A stretch of DNA of 64,000 bases from Pantoea sp. Cy-639 (GTDB taxonomy: Bacteria > Pseudomonadota > Gammaproteobacteria > Pseudomonadales > Pseudomonadaceae). The stretch lies in assembly GCF_011752525.1 (NCBI RefSeq), contig NZ_VWXI01000004.1, positions 248,001-312,000 of the forward strand, in the 5' to 3' direction. Each line of letters starts with the position of its first letter. Within the stretch, counting starts at the first letter, position 1. Below are positions 25,699-34,556 of this stretch, one piece after another. Below the pieces are notes generated by a model. It was given only the letters and a program-made list of their open reading frames with translations. It made no database searches and had not been told where the DNA came from. The translations under genes were made by a program, and so were the position numbers.

Positions 25699-26811
25699 AT
25701 GAAACGTGTAGGTCTGATCGGTTGGCGTGGAATGGTCGGTTCCGTGCTCATGCAGCGGATGCTCGAAGAGCAGGACTTCGACCTGATCGAGCCGGTGTTC
25801 TTCACCACCTCCAACGTGGGTGGCCAAGGTCCGAGCGTGGGCAAGGATACCGGCCCGCTCAAGGACGCCTACAGCATCGACGAGCTCAAGACCCTCGACG
25901 TGATCCTGACCTGCCAGGGTGGCGACTACACCAACGAAGTCTTCCCCAAGCTGCGTGAAGCCGGCTGGCAGGGCTACTGGATCGACGCGGCCTCGTCCCT
26001 GCGCATGCAGGATGACGCGGTGATCATCCTCGACCCGGTCAACCGCAAGGTCATCGACCAGCAGCTGGACGCAGGCACCAAGAACTACATCGGTGGCAAC
26101 TGCACCGTCAGCCTGATGCTGATGGGTCTGGGTGGTCTGTTCGAGGCGGGCCTGGTCGAGTGGATGAGCGCCATGACCTACCAGGCGGCTTCCGGTGCCG
26201 GCGCGCAGAACATGCGTGAGCTGATCAAGCAGATGGGTGGTATTCATGCTGCGGTCGCCGATGACCTGGCCAACCCGGCCAGCGCGATTCTCGACATCGA
26301 TCGCAAGGTTGCCGAGGCCATGCGTGGCGAGGGCTTCCCGACCGAGAACTTCGGTGTGCCGCTGGCTGGCAGCTTGATTCCGTGGATCGACAAGGAGCTG
26401 CCGAACGGGCAGAGCCGTGAAGAGTGGAAGGCTCAGGCCGAGACCAACAAGATCCTGGGGCGCTTCAAGAGCCCGATTCCGGTGGATGGTATCTGTGTGC
26501 GTATCGGTGCGATGCGTTGCCACAGCCAGGCGCTGACCATCAAGTTGAACAAGGACGTGCCGCTGGCGGATATCGAGGGCATGATCAGTCAGCACAACCC
26601 TTGGGTGAAACTGGTGCCTAACCAGCGGGAGATCAGCATGCAGGAGCTGAGTCCGACCAAGGTGACGGGGACCTTGAATGTGCCGGTTGGGCGTTTGCGC
26701 AAGTTGAACATGGGGTCGCAGTACATCGGGGCCTTCACTGTTGGGGATCAGTTGCTGTGGGGGGCTGCAGAGCCTCTGCGGCGTATGCTGCGGATTCTGC
26801 TGGAGCGGTGA
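25699..26811 (+). CDS. asd: Aspartate-semialdehyde dehydrogenase
   Basis: A 370-residue NADPH enzyme making aspartate semialdehyde from aspartyl phosphate, feeding lysine, diaminopimelate, threonine and methionine. N-terminal NADP fold [18 protein letters not shown], catalytic C135 in GGNCTVSLM, and a conserved His in [18 protein letters not shown]. Length and sequence type match the gammaproteobacterial form. It is followed by a terminator and the repeat island, then by a non-catalytic paralogue. Confidence 0.98.
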   Translation: MKRVGLIGWRGMVGSVLMQRMLEEQDFDLIEPVFFTTSNVGGQGPSVGKDTGPLKDAYSIDELKTLDVILTCQGGDYTNEVFPKLREAGWQGYWIDAASSLRMQDDAVIILDPVNRKVIDQQLDAGTKNYIGGNCTVSLMLMGLGGLFEAGLVEWMSAMTYQAASGAGAQNMRELIKQMGGIHAAVADDLANPASAILDIDRKVAEAMRGEGFPTENFGVPLAGSLIPWIDKELPNGQSREEWKAQAETNKILGRFKSPIPVDGICVRIGAMRCHSQALTIKLNKDVPLADIEGMISQHNPWVKLVPNQREISMQELSPTKVTGTLNVPVGRLRKLNMGSQYIGAFTVGDQLLWGAAEPLRRMLRILLER

Positions 26812-26844
26812 TCGCTTTGGTTTGAGTTTCGTGGTGGATGGGGG

Positions 26845-26880
26845 AGCCTGTGCCTTGAGGGGTGCGGGCTTTTTCTTTTT
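26845..26880 (+). terminator. Probable terminator after asd
   Basis: AGCC-GTGCC / GGTGC-GGGCT stem (with two G-U pairs) 34 bp after the asd stop, followed by TTTTTCTTTTTTT. Confidence 0.7.
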
Positions 26881-26936
26881 TTGGGGGAGGTTTGCGTCAG
26901 GGTTTGGTTGTTTGGTTGTTTTGGTGTTGTGTGTGC

Positions 26937-27200
26937 ATTCATTTGCTTTAGCGACGCATAGTCACCTTTCCGCCCTTACGGCGGGTCACTTTTTGTCAAA
27001 CGCGACAAAAAGTAACCAAAAAACGCTGCGCTCCGTTCATCCGGCCCTACGCTTCGCTCCGGGTTCCTCCGCTCCGGCGTCTTGCGGGCCAGCGCGGCCT
27101 CCGACTTGCTACGCAAGTCTACATCTCGCGCCCTCGGCGTAGCCGAGGGGTGCTGCGCACCTGGCCCTCCAGACGCCTGCGCTCAGCCTCCTGAAGTCGC
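26937..27200 (+). repeat. Dispersed repeat element, left inverted copy
   Basis: About 264 bp, recognisable again in reverse at 27610-27873 with roughly 80 per cent identity by eye. It runs from near CGACGCATAGTCACC to CTCCTGAAGTCGC. It contains several small hairpins: CCCTCGGC-GTA-GCCGAGGG, CTTGCTACGCAAG, and CCGCCCTTACGGCGGG. I recall such elements as common in Pseudomonas intergenic regions; no transposase or clear terminal repeats. Confidence 0.85.
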
Positions 27201-27263
27201 GAAAGTACGGGCGGCGACTGGGATGGCGCAGCTGTCGCTAGCAGAGCTTCGCGTGATCTTGCC

Positions 27264-27356
27264 GGCCCCATCGCTGGCTCCGCCAGCTCCCACATTTTCC
27301 GCCGCAGGCCGGCAGGCCGCCGGTTGTGGGAGCTGGCGAAGCCAGCGATGGGGGCC
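27264..27356. repeat. Inverted pair of REP-like elements
   Basis: Arms of about 31 bp (27264-27294 and 27325-27356), with core CCATCGCTGGC and GGGAGCTGGCGAAG, around a 30-bp GC-rich loop. Same family as the large hairpin at 59967. Confidence 0.85.
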
Positions 27357-27474
27357 GAAAGCTATACATTTAGGTTACAGACCAAACAGGCATATGTTCG
27401 ATAGAAGCATCGGTTGATAAAACAGGTGCCCACTGCCAAACAATTCCCGGAAGGTTATTTAAAGTTTCAAACTT

Positions 27475-27570
27475 CTTGCTCTTGCTCTTGCTCTTGCTCT
27501 TGCTCTTGCTCTTGCTCTTGCTCTTGCTCTTGCTCTTGCTCTTGCTCTTGCTCTTGCTCTTGCTCTTGCT
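27475..27570. repeat. Tandem hexanucleotide tract, 16 perfect CTTGCT units
   Basis: Sixteen uninterrupted CTTGCT units (AGCAAG on the minus strand), 96 bp. Lies between the two inverted copies of the 264-bp element, next to the right one. Perfect short tandem arrays mutate by slippage, so copy number should vary between strains. Confidence 0.97.
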
Positions 27571-27609
27571 TTGGCTTGTAAGCGCGCAATAGTCCAGGCG
27601 ACACCTATT

Positions 27610-27873
27610 GCGACTTCAGGAGGCCGAGCGAAGGTGCCTGTAGGGCCAGGTGCGCAGCACCCCTCGGCGTAGCCGAGGGCGCGAGATGTAGACTTGCGCA
27701 GCAAGTCGTAGGCCGCGCTGGCCCGAAAGGCACCGTAGCGAGGGGACCCCGAAGCGAAGCGTAGGGGCCGGATGATGGAGCGAGGATTTTTTGGTTCCTT
27801 TTTGATCCTTCAAAAAGGGACCCGCCGTAAGGGCGGAAAGGTGACTATGCGTCGATAAAGAAAACGAATGCGC
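27610..27873 (-). repeat. Dispersed repeat element, right inverted copy
   Basis: Reverse-oriented partner of 26937-27200, from GCGACTTCAGGAGGC to about GACTATGCGTCG and beyond. The internal hairpins are conserved even where the sequence differs, suggesting selection or homogenisation on structure. Confidence 0.85.
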
Positions 27874-27988
27874 ATACATCTATCAAAACCACCCCCCCTG
27901 AACCCCGAACCCGAACCTACCCCAATCCCCATAATCCAAGTAAAGTGCCGCCCCCGCCATACCCGCAGAAGCAGAAGGAGCCCAGCCC

Positions 27989-28993
27989 ATGACTACCCCT
28001 CCAGACATCGCCATCGTCGGCGCCACCGGCACTGTCGGCGAAACCCTCGTGCAGATTCTCGAAGAGCTGTCCTTCCCTGTCGCTACCCTGCACCTGCTGG
28101 CCAGCATGGAGTCCGCTGGCAGCAGCGTCATGTTCGCGGGCAAGAAGCTGAAAGTCCGTGAAGTGGATAGCTTCGACTTCACCCAAGTCCAACTGGTGTT
28201 TTTCGCTGCCAGCCCCGCCGTCAGCCGCAGCTTCGCGCCCAAGGCCCGCGCCGCCGGCTGCGCGTTGATCGATCTGTCCGGTGCCCTGGACGGCGCCATG
28301 GCGCTGGTCCCGGAAGCCAACGGCGAGCGCATTGCCGACCTGCCGCAGCCAGCGCTGATCACCAGCCCAAGCGCCGGCGCGGTCGCCCTGGCCGTGGCGT
28401 TGGCGCCACTCAAGGACCTGCTCGAGATCGAGCGAGTCCAGGTCAATGCCTGCCTGGCCGTCTCCGAGCAGGGCAGGGAAGCCGTCAGCGAGCTCGCCCG
28501 CCAGACCGCGGAACTGCTCAATGCCCGCCCCCTGGAGCCCCGCTTCTTCGACCGCCAGGTCGCATTCAACCTGCTGCCCCAGGTCGGTACCCCCGACGAC
28601 CAGGGCCACACGGCAGTAGAACGCCGCCTGGTCGGCGAACTGCGCCAGTTGCTGGACCTGCCGCAACTGAAGATTTCCGTGACCTGCATTCAAGTCCCGG
28701 TGTTTTTCGGCGATAGCTTCAGTGTGGCCGTGCAAAGCCGTCGGACAGTCGACCTGGCGGCGGTCAATGCCGCCTTGGAAAACGCCGAAAGTATCGAGCT
28801 GGTCGAGCCGGGTGACTATCCGACACCGGTCGGTGACGCAGTGGGCCAGGACGTGGTCTATGTTGGTCGTGTACGCCATGGTGTCGACGAGGACCAGCAA
28901 CTCAACCTCTGGCTGACCACCGACAACGTGCGCAAAGGTGCGGCACTCAACGCCGTACAGGTGGCGCAATTGTTGATAAAACACATGGCGTAA
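27989..28993 (+). CDS. usg: Asd-like protein lacking the catalytic cysteine (Usg type)
   Basis: A 334-residue member of the semialdehyde dehydrogenase family with an intact Rossmann start (IAIVGATGTVGETLVQIL). Where Asd has the catalytic Cys (GGNCTV), this protein reads SPSAGAV with Ala near residue 129, so the thioester chemistry cannot occur. This matches the Usg proteins, Asd paralogues encoded near asd and fimV-truA in pseudomonads, of unknown role. The C-terminal domain (CIQVPVFFGDSFSVAVQS) keeps the dimer fold and a VTCIQVPVFFGDS region similar to Asd. Cofactor binding may persist as a regulatory or structural function. Confidence 0.88.
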   Translation: MTTPPDIAIVGATGTVGETLVQILEELSFPVATLHLLASMESAGSSVMFAGKKLKVREVDSFDFTQVQLVFFAASPAVSRSFAPKARAAGCALIDLSGALDGAMALVPEANGERIADLPQPALITSPSAGAVALAVALAPLKDLLEIERVQVNACLAVSEQGREAVSELARQTAELLNARPLEPRFFDRQVAFNLLPQVGTPDDQGHTAVERRLVGELRQLLDLPQLKISVTCIQVPVFFGDSFSVAVQSRRTVDLAAVNAALENAESIELVEPGDYPTPVGDAVGQDVVYVGRVRHGVDEDQQLNLWLTTDNVRKGAALNAVQVAQLLIKHMA

Positions 28994-29065
28994 AAGATAC
29001 TGCGAGCTATTTTTGTCCTGCACCGCAACAGGGTTTTTGGGACGGTTCTTACAAGGGAAGAGTTC

Positions 29066-31753
29066 ATGCTTCGAATTCGCAAACTGGTTCTGGCCATCGC
29101 GGCAGCCTCGGCGCTGTCATCCGGCGTGGCGAACGCCCTGGGGCTGGGGGAGCTGACCCTCAAGTCGGCGCAGAACCAGCCGCTGGATGCCGAGATCGAA
29201 CTGCTCGATGTGCGCGACCTCACCGCAGCGGAGGTGGCGCCCAGCCTGGCGCCGGCGGAAGACTTCGCCAAGGCCGGCGTGGCCCTGCCGCCATACCTGC
29301 AAGACCTCACCTTCACACCCGTGCTCAATCCCAATGGCAAGAGCGTGTTGCGTGTCACCTCCAGCAAGCCGCTGCCGGAGCCCGTGGTCAAGTTCCTGGT
29401 GCAGGTCATGTGGCCACAGGGCCGCCTGCTGCGCGACTACAGCGTGCTGCTCGACCAGGCGCAAGCCCAGGGCAGTCAGCCGGCCCCCGCTGGCGTCAAT
29501 CCGGCAGTGAGCAGCGCCAGCTACACCACCAAGCGGCGTGACACGCTTTGGCAGATCGCCGCGCGCAACACCCATGGCGGTTCGATCCAGCAGACCATGC
29601 TGGCGATCCAGGCGCTGAACCCAGATGCCTTCATCGGCAACAACATCAACCAGCTCAAGACCGGGCAAGTGCTGCGCCTGCCCGATCAGCAGCAGATCCA
29701 GGCCCTTGCCCAGCCCGCAGCCACGCGCGAAGTGGCCGAGCAGTACGCAGCCTGGCGCGAAGGCCGTCGCCTTGGCCCGCGTGCCCGGCAGCTGGACGCC
29801 ACTCGCCGCGGCGAGGCCGGCGCGGCACCGTCGCGCATCGCCCAGGGCGACAACCTGCGCCTGGTGAGCCCTGGCGGCAAAGGTGCGGCCGGCGAGGCCA
29901 AGGCCCTCAGTGACAAGCTGGCCGTGGCCCAGGAAAGCCTGGACACCAGCCGTCGTGACAACGAAGAACTCAAGAGCCGCATGACCGACCTGCAGAGCCA
30001 GCTGGACAAGCTGCAGCGTCTGATCGAACTCAAGAACGACCAACTGGCGCGCCTTGAAGCGCAGGGCGCGGCGCCCCAGGCGCCCGCCGTCGCGTTGCCA
30101 GGCGAGCCCGCACCAGCGCAGCCGGCGGTCAACGCCCAGCTGACGCCGGCACAGCCAGTCGTCACCCCGCCGCCAGCGGCAGTCGACACTGCTCCGGAAC
30201 CAGCACCAGCCACCAGCGAAACACCAGCCGCCGAACAGCCTGGATTGCTTGATCAGGTGATGGGCAATCCGCTGCTGCTGGGATTGATCGCGGGTTCGGC
30301 GTTCCTCGTCCTGTTGCTGTTGCTGCTGCTCCTGGCGCGCAAGCGCAAGGCCCAGCAGGAAGCCGAGAAGCACCTGCGCATGGCGCGTGCCCTGGCCGAG
30401 GAGGGGGAGCGCAACCCGGACCTGGACCTGCCACCGAGCAGTTTCGACGGCTTGGACGTATCGGCACCGAGCGTGACCTTGGCGCCGGCTGTGGTCGCGG
30501 CGTCTGCAGCGGCGGCTGCCGCAGCAGAAAAACCGTCGGAGCCCGAGGCTGTGGTCGCTGCCCCGGCGCAGGATCCTCACGCCGTGCTGTTGGCCGAAGT
30601 CGACGAAAGCCTGGCCAAGGGCCGGCTCAACCATGCCGCCGACCTGCTGGAGGCAGCCGTGGCCGCCGAGCCTCAGCGCGACGATTTGCGCCTGAAGCTG
30701 ATGGACGTGTATGGCCGCCAGGGCGACCAGAGCGCCTTCGCCGAGCAGGAGCGCAAGCTTGCACCGAGCGAGCCGAACACGGCCGAGGTCAGCGCCCTCA
30801 AGGAGCGTTTCCCGGCGATGCTGGGCCTTGCCGCCGTGGCGGCGGGGGCTGCGGCCCTGGCTGCGGAGATGGACGAGCAGTATGTCCAGGACCTGCTGCA
30901 GGACCCGGAGCCGGTCGCCGAGGCAGAGCCAGAACTGGTATCGGAGCCTGAACCGGTTGCCGAGCCGGAGCCGGTCGTTACGCCTGAGCCTGAGCCGGAA
31001 GTCGTCCCTGAACCTGTCGCGGATCTTGAGCAGGACGATCTGGACAGCGCCTTCGACCTGAGCCTGGACGACGATCTGCCGGTCGACGAACCGCTTGACC
31101 TGCCAGTGCTCGACGAGCCTGAGCCAGTCGTCGAGCAACCGCTCGAGCAGTCGGTCGAGGCCGAGGCGGCGCCAGTCGCCGACACCGATGCCGACGATGA
31201 TTTCGAGGCGTTGCTGGCGCAGGCCCAGGCGCCGGCCGAGCCACAGGCGCTGGACGACCTCGCCGACTTCGATCTGGATGTCGCCGAGCCGCAAGCCCCG
31301 GCGGTTGCCGAGGAGGCACCGGTGGACGTGGCCGCCGAGCTGGCAGCATTCGACGCGATCCCCGAGTTCGATCCGATCTCCGAACTGGAGTTGCCGGACG
31401 ACTTCGACCTGTCGCTGTCGCTGGACGATGAGTCGCCGGCGGCGAAGAACTTCGCCTCCGAGCTGGACGATGTCAACGCCGAGCTCGACAAGCTGTCGCA
31501 GAACCTCGAGTCGCCGTCGCTCGAACCGCAGTTCACCGCTGAGGACGCCGCCCAGGAGCCAGCACCGCTGGACGACCTGGACTTCGATTTCTTCTCCGGT
31601 AGCGACGAAGTGGCCACCAAGCTCGACCTGGCGCGTGCCTACATCGACATGGGGGATCACCAGGGCGCTCGCGACATCCTCGATGAAGTGGTCAAGGATG
31701 GCGACGACAACCAGCGCGAGGAAGCCAGCGAGATGCTCTCCCGCCTGGTCTGA
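29066..31753 (+). CDS. fimV: FimV-type polar hub protein (LysM, TM, acidic repeats, TPR end)
   Basis: An 895-residue inner-membrane protein needed in pseudomonads for type IV pilus assembly, twitching and polar organisation. N-terminal signal peptide, FimV N-domain (LGELTLKSAQNQPLDAEIEL), LysM peptidoglycan domain at about 152-210, coiled coil at about 285-335, one membrane segment at about 402-424, a highly acidic cytoplasmic region rich in Glu-Pro and Asp-Leu blocks (about 600-830), and the conserved C-terminal TPR-like domain (DLARAYIDMGDHQGARDILDE). Upstream gene is the Asd paralogue, downstream truA. Confidence 0.96.
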   Translation: MLRIRKLVLAIAAASALSSGVANALGLGELTLKSAQNQPLDAEIELLDVRDLTAAEVAPSLAPAEDFAKAGVALPPYLQDLTFTPVLNPNGKSVLRVTSSKPLPEPVVKFLVQVMWPQGRLLRDYSVLLDQAQAQGSQPAPAGVNPAVSSASYTTKRRDTLWQIAARNTHGGSIQQTMLAIQALNPDAFIGNNINQLKTGQVLRLPDQQQIQALAQPAATREVAEQYAAWREGRRLGPRARQLDATRRGEAGAAPSRIAQGDNLRLVSPGGKGAAGEAKALSDKLAVAQESLDTSRRDNEELKSRMTDLQSQLDKLQRLIELKNDQLARLEAQGAAPQAPAVALPGEPAPAQPAVNAQLTPAQPVVTPPPAAVDTAPEPAPATSETPAAEQPGLLDQVMGNPLLLGLIAGSAFLVLLLLLLLLARKRKAQQEAEKHLRMARALAEEGERNPDLDLPPSSFDGLDVSAPSVTLAPAVVAASAAAAAAAEKPSEPEAVVAAPAQDPHAVLLAEVDESLAKGRLNHAADLLEAAVAAEPQRDDLRLKLMDVYGRQGDQSAFAEQERKLAPSEPNTAEVSALKERFPAMLGLAAVAAGAAALAAEMDEQYVQDLLQDPEPVAEAEPELVSEPEPVAEPEPVVTPEPEPEVVPEPVADLEQDDLDSAFDLSLDDDLPVDEPLDLPVLDEPEPVVEQPLEQSVEAEAAPVADTDADDDFEALLAQAQAPAEPQALDDLADFDLDVAEPQAPAVAEEAPVDVAAELAAFDAIPEFDPISELELPDDFDLSLSLDDESPAAKNFASELDDVNAELDKLSQNLESPSLEPQFTAEDAAQEPAPLDDLDFDFFSGSDEVATKLDLARAYIDMGDHQGARDILDEVVKDGDDNQREEASEMLSRLV

Positions 31754-31766
31754 CGCCACGTTGCGC

Positions 31767-31831
31767 ATCGCGGGGCAAGCCCGCCCCCACAAAGCATGCA
31801 GGTGCTTGTGGGGGCGGGCTTGCCCCGCGAT
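31767..31831. repeat. Inverted REP pair between fimV and truA
   Basis: Perfect 26-bp arms (31767-31792, 31806-31831), core GCGGGGCAAGCCCGCCCCCA, loop extended by AAGCA/TGCTT. Can act as a 3' mRNA-stabilising hairpin or gyrase/IHF site, as REP pairs do. Confidence 0.95.
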
Positions 31832-31899
31832 CGTTTCGGCCCTTGCGCGGTTTGCCGTTATACTGCGCGCCTTTGGTTTCATCATCAGGTTTTCCGCGC

Positions 31900-32754
31900 T
31901 TGGACATTATCGACACCGCCACCGCCGAATCGGCGGCCGAAGGCTTCTCCCGCATCGCCCTGGGCGTTGAATACAAGGGCTCGCGCTACCGCGGCTGGCA
32001 GCGCCAGGCCAGTGGCGTGCCTAGTGTCCAGCAGGCGCTGGAGGAGGCGCTGTCGAAGGTCGCCAACGAGCCGATCTCGGTGATCTGCGCCGGGCGCACC
32101 GATGCCGGGGTGCATGGCTGTGGGCAGATCGTGCACTTCGACACCCGCGCCGTGCGCGACGAGCGTGCCTGGACCCTGGGCACCAATTTCAACCTGCCAC
32201 ACGACATCAGCGTGGTCTGGTCGGCGCCCATGCCAGCGCACTTCCATGCCCGCTTCAAGGCCACCGCGCGACGCTATCGCTACGTGATCTACAACGACCC
32301 GATCCGCCCGGCCCACCTTGCCGAAGAGGTGACCTGGAACCATCGGCCGCTGGATGTGGCGCGCATGGCCGAGGCGGCCCAGTACCTGCTTGGCACCCAC
32401 GACTTCAGTGCGTTTCGCGCCAGCCAGTGCCAGGCCAAGTCGCCGATCAAGCATATCCATCACCTGCGCGTCACCCGCCACGGACGAATGATCGTGCTCG
32501 ACGTGCGCGCCACGGCATTCCTGCACCACATGGTGCGTAACATCGCCGGGGTGCTGATGACCATCGGCGCTGGCGAGCGCCCGGTGGAGTGGGCGCGCGA
32601 GGTGCTGGAGGGGCGCAACCGCCGTGAGGGAGGGGTCACCGCCCACCCGTATGGGCTATACCTGGTGCAGGTGGAGTATCCACACGAGTACGCCTTGCCG
32701 CAGCGTTACATCGGCCCACACTTTCTGAGCGGTTTCGACAGTCTGGTGGACTGA
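31900..32754 (+). CDS. truA: tRNA pseudouridine(38-40) synthase
   Basis: A 284-residue enzyme isomerising uridines 38-40 in the anticodon stem. Catalytic D68 is in CAGRTDAGVHG; GVEYKGSRYRGWQRQ and the RNA-binding FLHHMVRNIAGVLM follow. Start choice is uncertain: I prefer TTG 31900 with CAGG upstream, because a TATACT -10 box (31859-31864) lies after the upstream ATG 31843, and residues before 31900 look unlike the family. Same strand as fimV but separated by a REP pair. Confidence 0.95.
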   Translation: MDIIDTATAESAAEGFSRIALGVEYKGSRYRGWQRQASGVPSVQQALEEALSKVANEPISVICAGRTDAGVHGCGQIVHFDTRAVRDERAWTLGTNFNLPHDISVVWSAPMPAHFHARFKATARRYRYVIYNDPIRPAHLAEEVTWNHRPLDVARMAEAAQYLLGTHDFSAFRASQCQAKSPIKHIHHLRVTRHGRMIVLDVRATAFLHHMVRNIAGVLMTIGAGERPVEWAREVLEGRNRREGGVTAHPYGLYLVQVEYPHEYALPQRYIGPHFLSGFDSLVD

Positions 32755-32814
32755 CGGGGCGTGGGGCATTTGCTAACATCCGGCCCTTCACCGATCACTC
32801 AAGGTTCGCTGTCC

Positions 32815-33435
32815 ATGAGCAACGTTCGCAGCAAGATCTGCGGGATCACCCGCGTCGAAGACGCCCTGGCGGCCGTCGAGGCAGGCGCCGACGCCATCGG
32901 GTTGGTCTTCTACGCGAAAAGCCCGCGGGCAGTGGACGTGCGTCAGGCGCGGGCGATCGTCAATGCGTTGCCCCCCTTCGTGACCACCGTGGGGCTGTTC
33001 GTCAACGCTTCGCGTTGTGAGCTCAACGAGATCCTCGAAGCGGTTTCGCTGGACCTGCTACAGTTCCACGGCGATGAAGCGCCGGCCGATTGCGAAGGTT
33101 ATCACCGGCCCTGGATCAAGGCCCTGCGGGTGCGCCCAGGGGACGATCTCGAGGCGGCCTGCCTGCAGTACGCCGGTGCTCGCGGTATTCTTCTGGATAC
33201 TTTCGTGCCGGGTGTGCCGGGGGGAACCGGCGAGGCCTTCGACTGGTCTCTGGTGCCGGAGAAGCTGAGCAAACCCATCATCCTCGCTGGCGGCCTGTCC
33301 GCGGCCAACGTCGCCCAGGCGATCCGCCAGGTGCGTCCGTACGCGGTGGATGTCAGTGGCGGGGTGGAGCAGGCCAAAGGCATCAAGGATGTGGCGAAGA
33401 TCGAAGCCTTCATGCAGGCGGTGAGGCAGGCGTGA
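32815..33435 (+). CDS. trpF: Phosphoribosylanthranilate isomerase
   Basis: A 206-residue TIM-barrel enzyme of tryptophan synthesis, converting N-(5-phosphoribosyl)anthranilate to the carboxyphenylamino-ribulose phosphate. Active-site Cys in [11 protein letters not shown], the [19 protein letters not shown] phosphate/substrate loop and the final [11 protein letters not shown] and [15 protein letters not shown] motifs are complete. Start 32815 ([12 protein letters not shown]) is the family start. It is separated from trpBA, as usual in Pseudomonas. Confidence 0.98.
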   Translation: MSNVRSKICGITRVEDALAAVEAGADAIGLVFYAKSPRAVDVRQARAIVNALPPFVTTVGLFVNASRCELNEILEAVSLDLLQFHGDEAPADCEGYHRPWIKALRVRPGDDLEAACLQYAGARGILLDTFVPGVPGGTGEAFDWSLVPEKLSKPIILAGGLSAANVAQAIRQVRPYAVDVSGGVEQAKGIKDVAKIEAFMQAVRQA

Positions 33436-33662
33436 GCCTGGATGTGACGGCTGGCCGCGCGCCATCGTCCATAGCTTTCGCAGCCCGATGCAGCTGGCGC
33501 GCCCGTGCGGTGAGCAGGCCAGCCATCGGCGTAGATATTGGAGGTGGGGCGCTACACGGCAAGGCCGTGACCGGTCCATCGTCGTTTCGAAGAAGTATTT
33601 GAGCTCAAGGGCAGGGCGGGGCAGGCAAGGCCTCCCGCCGGCCAAAACTGGAGAAAGTGAGC

Positions 33663-34556
33663 ATGAGCAACTGGTTGGTAGACAAACTGATCCCTTCGAT
33701 CATGCGTTCCGAGGTGAAGAAGAGCTCGGTACCGGAAGGACTGTGGCACAAGTGCCCGTCCTGCGAAGCCGTGCTCTATCGCCCGGAGCTGGAAAAGACC
33801 CTCGATGTCTGCCCCAAGTGCAACCATCACATGCGCATTGGCGCACGTGCACGTATCGACATCTTCCTCGACCAGGATGGCCGCGCCGAACTGGGTGCCG
33901 ACCTGGAACCGGTCGACCGCCTGAAGTTCCGTGACGGCAAGAAGTACAAGGACCGCCTGAGCGGTGCGCAGAAGCAGACCGGCGAAAAAGACGCGCTGAT
34001 TTCCATGAGCGGTACCCTGATGGGCATGCCGATCGTGGTCAGCGCCTTCGAATTCTCGTTCATGGGCGGCTCCATGGGCGCCATCGTCGGTGAGCGCTTC
34101 GTGCGCGCAGCCAACTATGCCCTCGAAAACCGCTGCCCGATGGTCTGCTTCTCCGCCTCCGGTGGTGCGCGCATGCAGGAAGCGCTGATCTCGCTGATGC
34201 AGATGGCCAAGACTTCGGCCGTGCTGGCGCGCCTGCGCGAAGAGGGCATCCCGTTCATCTCCGTGCTGACCGACCCGGTCTACGGCGGTGTTTCCGCCAG
34301 TCTGGCGATGCTCGGCGACGTGATCGTCGGCGAACCCAAGGCGCTGATCGGCTTCGCCGGCCCGCGGGTGATCGAGCAGACCGTTCGCGAGAAACTGCCG
34401 GAAGGCTTCCAGCGCAGCGAGTTCCTGCTGGAGCACGGTGCCATCGACCTGATCATCTCTCGTGAAGAGCTGCGTCCGCGCCTGGCTCGCCTGCTGGCGC
34501 AGATGACCGGCCAACCGACGCCGGAAGCGGCCAAAGAGGTCGCCGCGGTCGCGTGA
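33663..34556 (+). CDS. accD: Acetyl-CoA carboxylase carboxyltransferase, beta subunit
   Basis: A 297-residue subunit of the carboxyltransferase that, with AccA, makes malonyl-CoA. N-terminal zinc ribbon C31, C34, C50, C53 (CPSC...CPKC); crotonase-like domain with [21 protein letters not shown] and [30 protein letters not shown]. The ATG at 33663 has GGAG 9 bp upstream; a GTG 6 bp earlier is less likely. Its stop overlaps the folC start by 1 base (TGATG), so translation is coupled. Confidence 0.98.
   Translation: MSNWLVDKLIPSIMRSEVKKSSVPEGLWHKCPSCEAVLYRPELEKTLDVCPKCNHHMRIGARARIDIFLDQDGRAELGADLEPVDRLKFRDGKKYKDRLSGAQKQTGEKDALISMSGTLMGMPIVVSAFEFSFMGGSMGAIVGERFVRAANYALENRCPMVCFSASGGARMQEALISLMQMAKTSAVLARLREEGIPFISVLTDPVYGGVSASLAMLGDVIVGEPKALIGFAGPRVIEQTVREKLPEGFQRSEFLLEHGAIDLIISREELRPRLARLLAQMTGQPTPEAAKEVAAVA

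Larger units (their letters stand above)
26881..27988. other. Non-coding repeat island between asd and its paralogue
   Basis: About 1.1 kb without a supportable gene. It holds two inverted 264-bp copies of one element (26937-27200 and 27610-27873), a REP pair (27264-27356) and a 96-bp hexanucleotide tract (27475-27570). The open frames here read through repeats and have no conserved protein features. The downstream copy ends 115 bp before the asd-paralogue start. Confidence 0.75.

Noticed and set aside
27475-27570. Possible CRISPR array
   Set aside because: Direct repeat of 6 bp with no spacers and no cas genes; a simple microsatellite.
27459-27704. Open frame with a long Ala-Arg repeat on the minus strand
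   Set aside because: It is only a reading of the CTTGCT tract plus part of the dispersed element; no conserved start or domain, and two other frames read equally open dipeptides.
29117-31885. A 922-codon open frame antisense to fimV
   Set aside because: High-GC third-position bias of fimV keeps the opposite frame open; no ribosome site, domain or promoter supports a gene.
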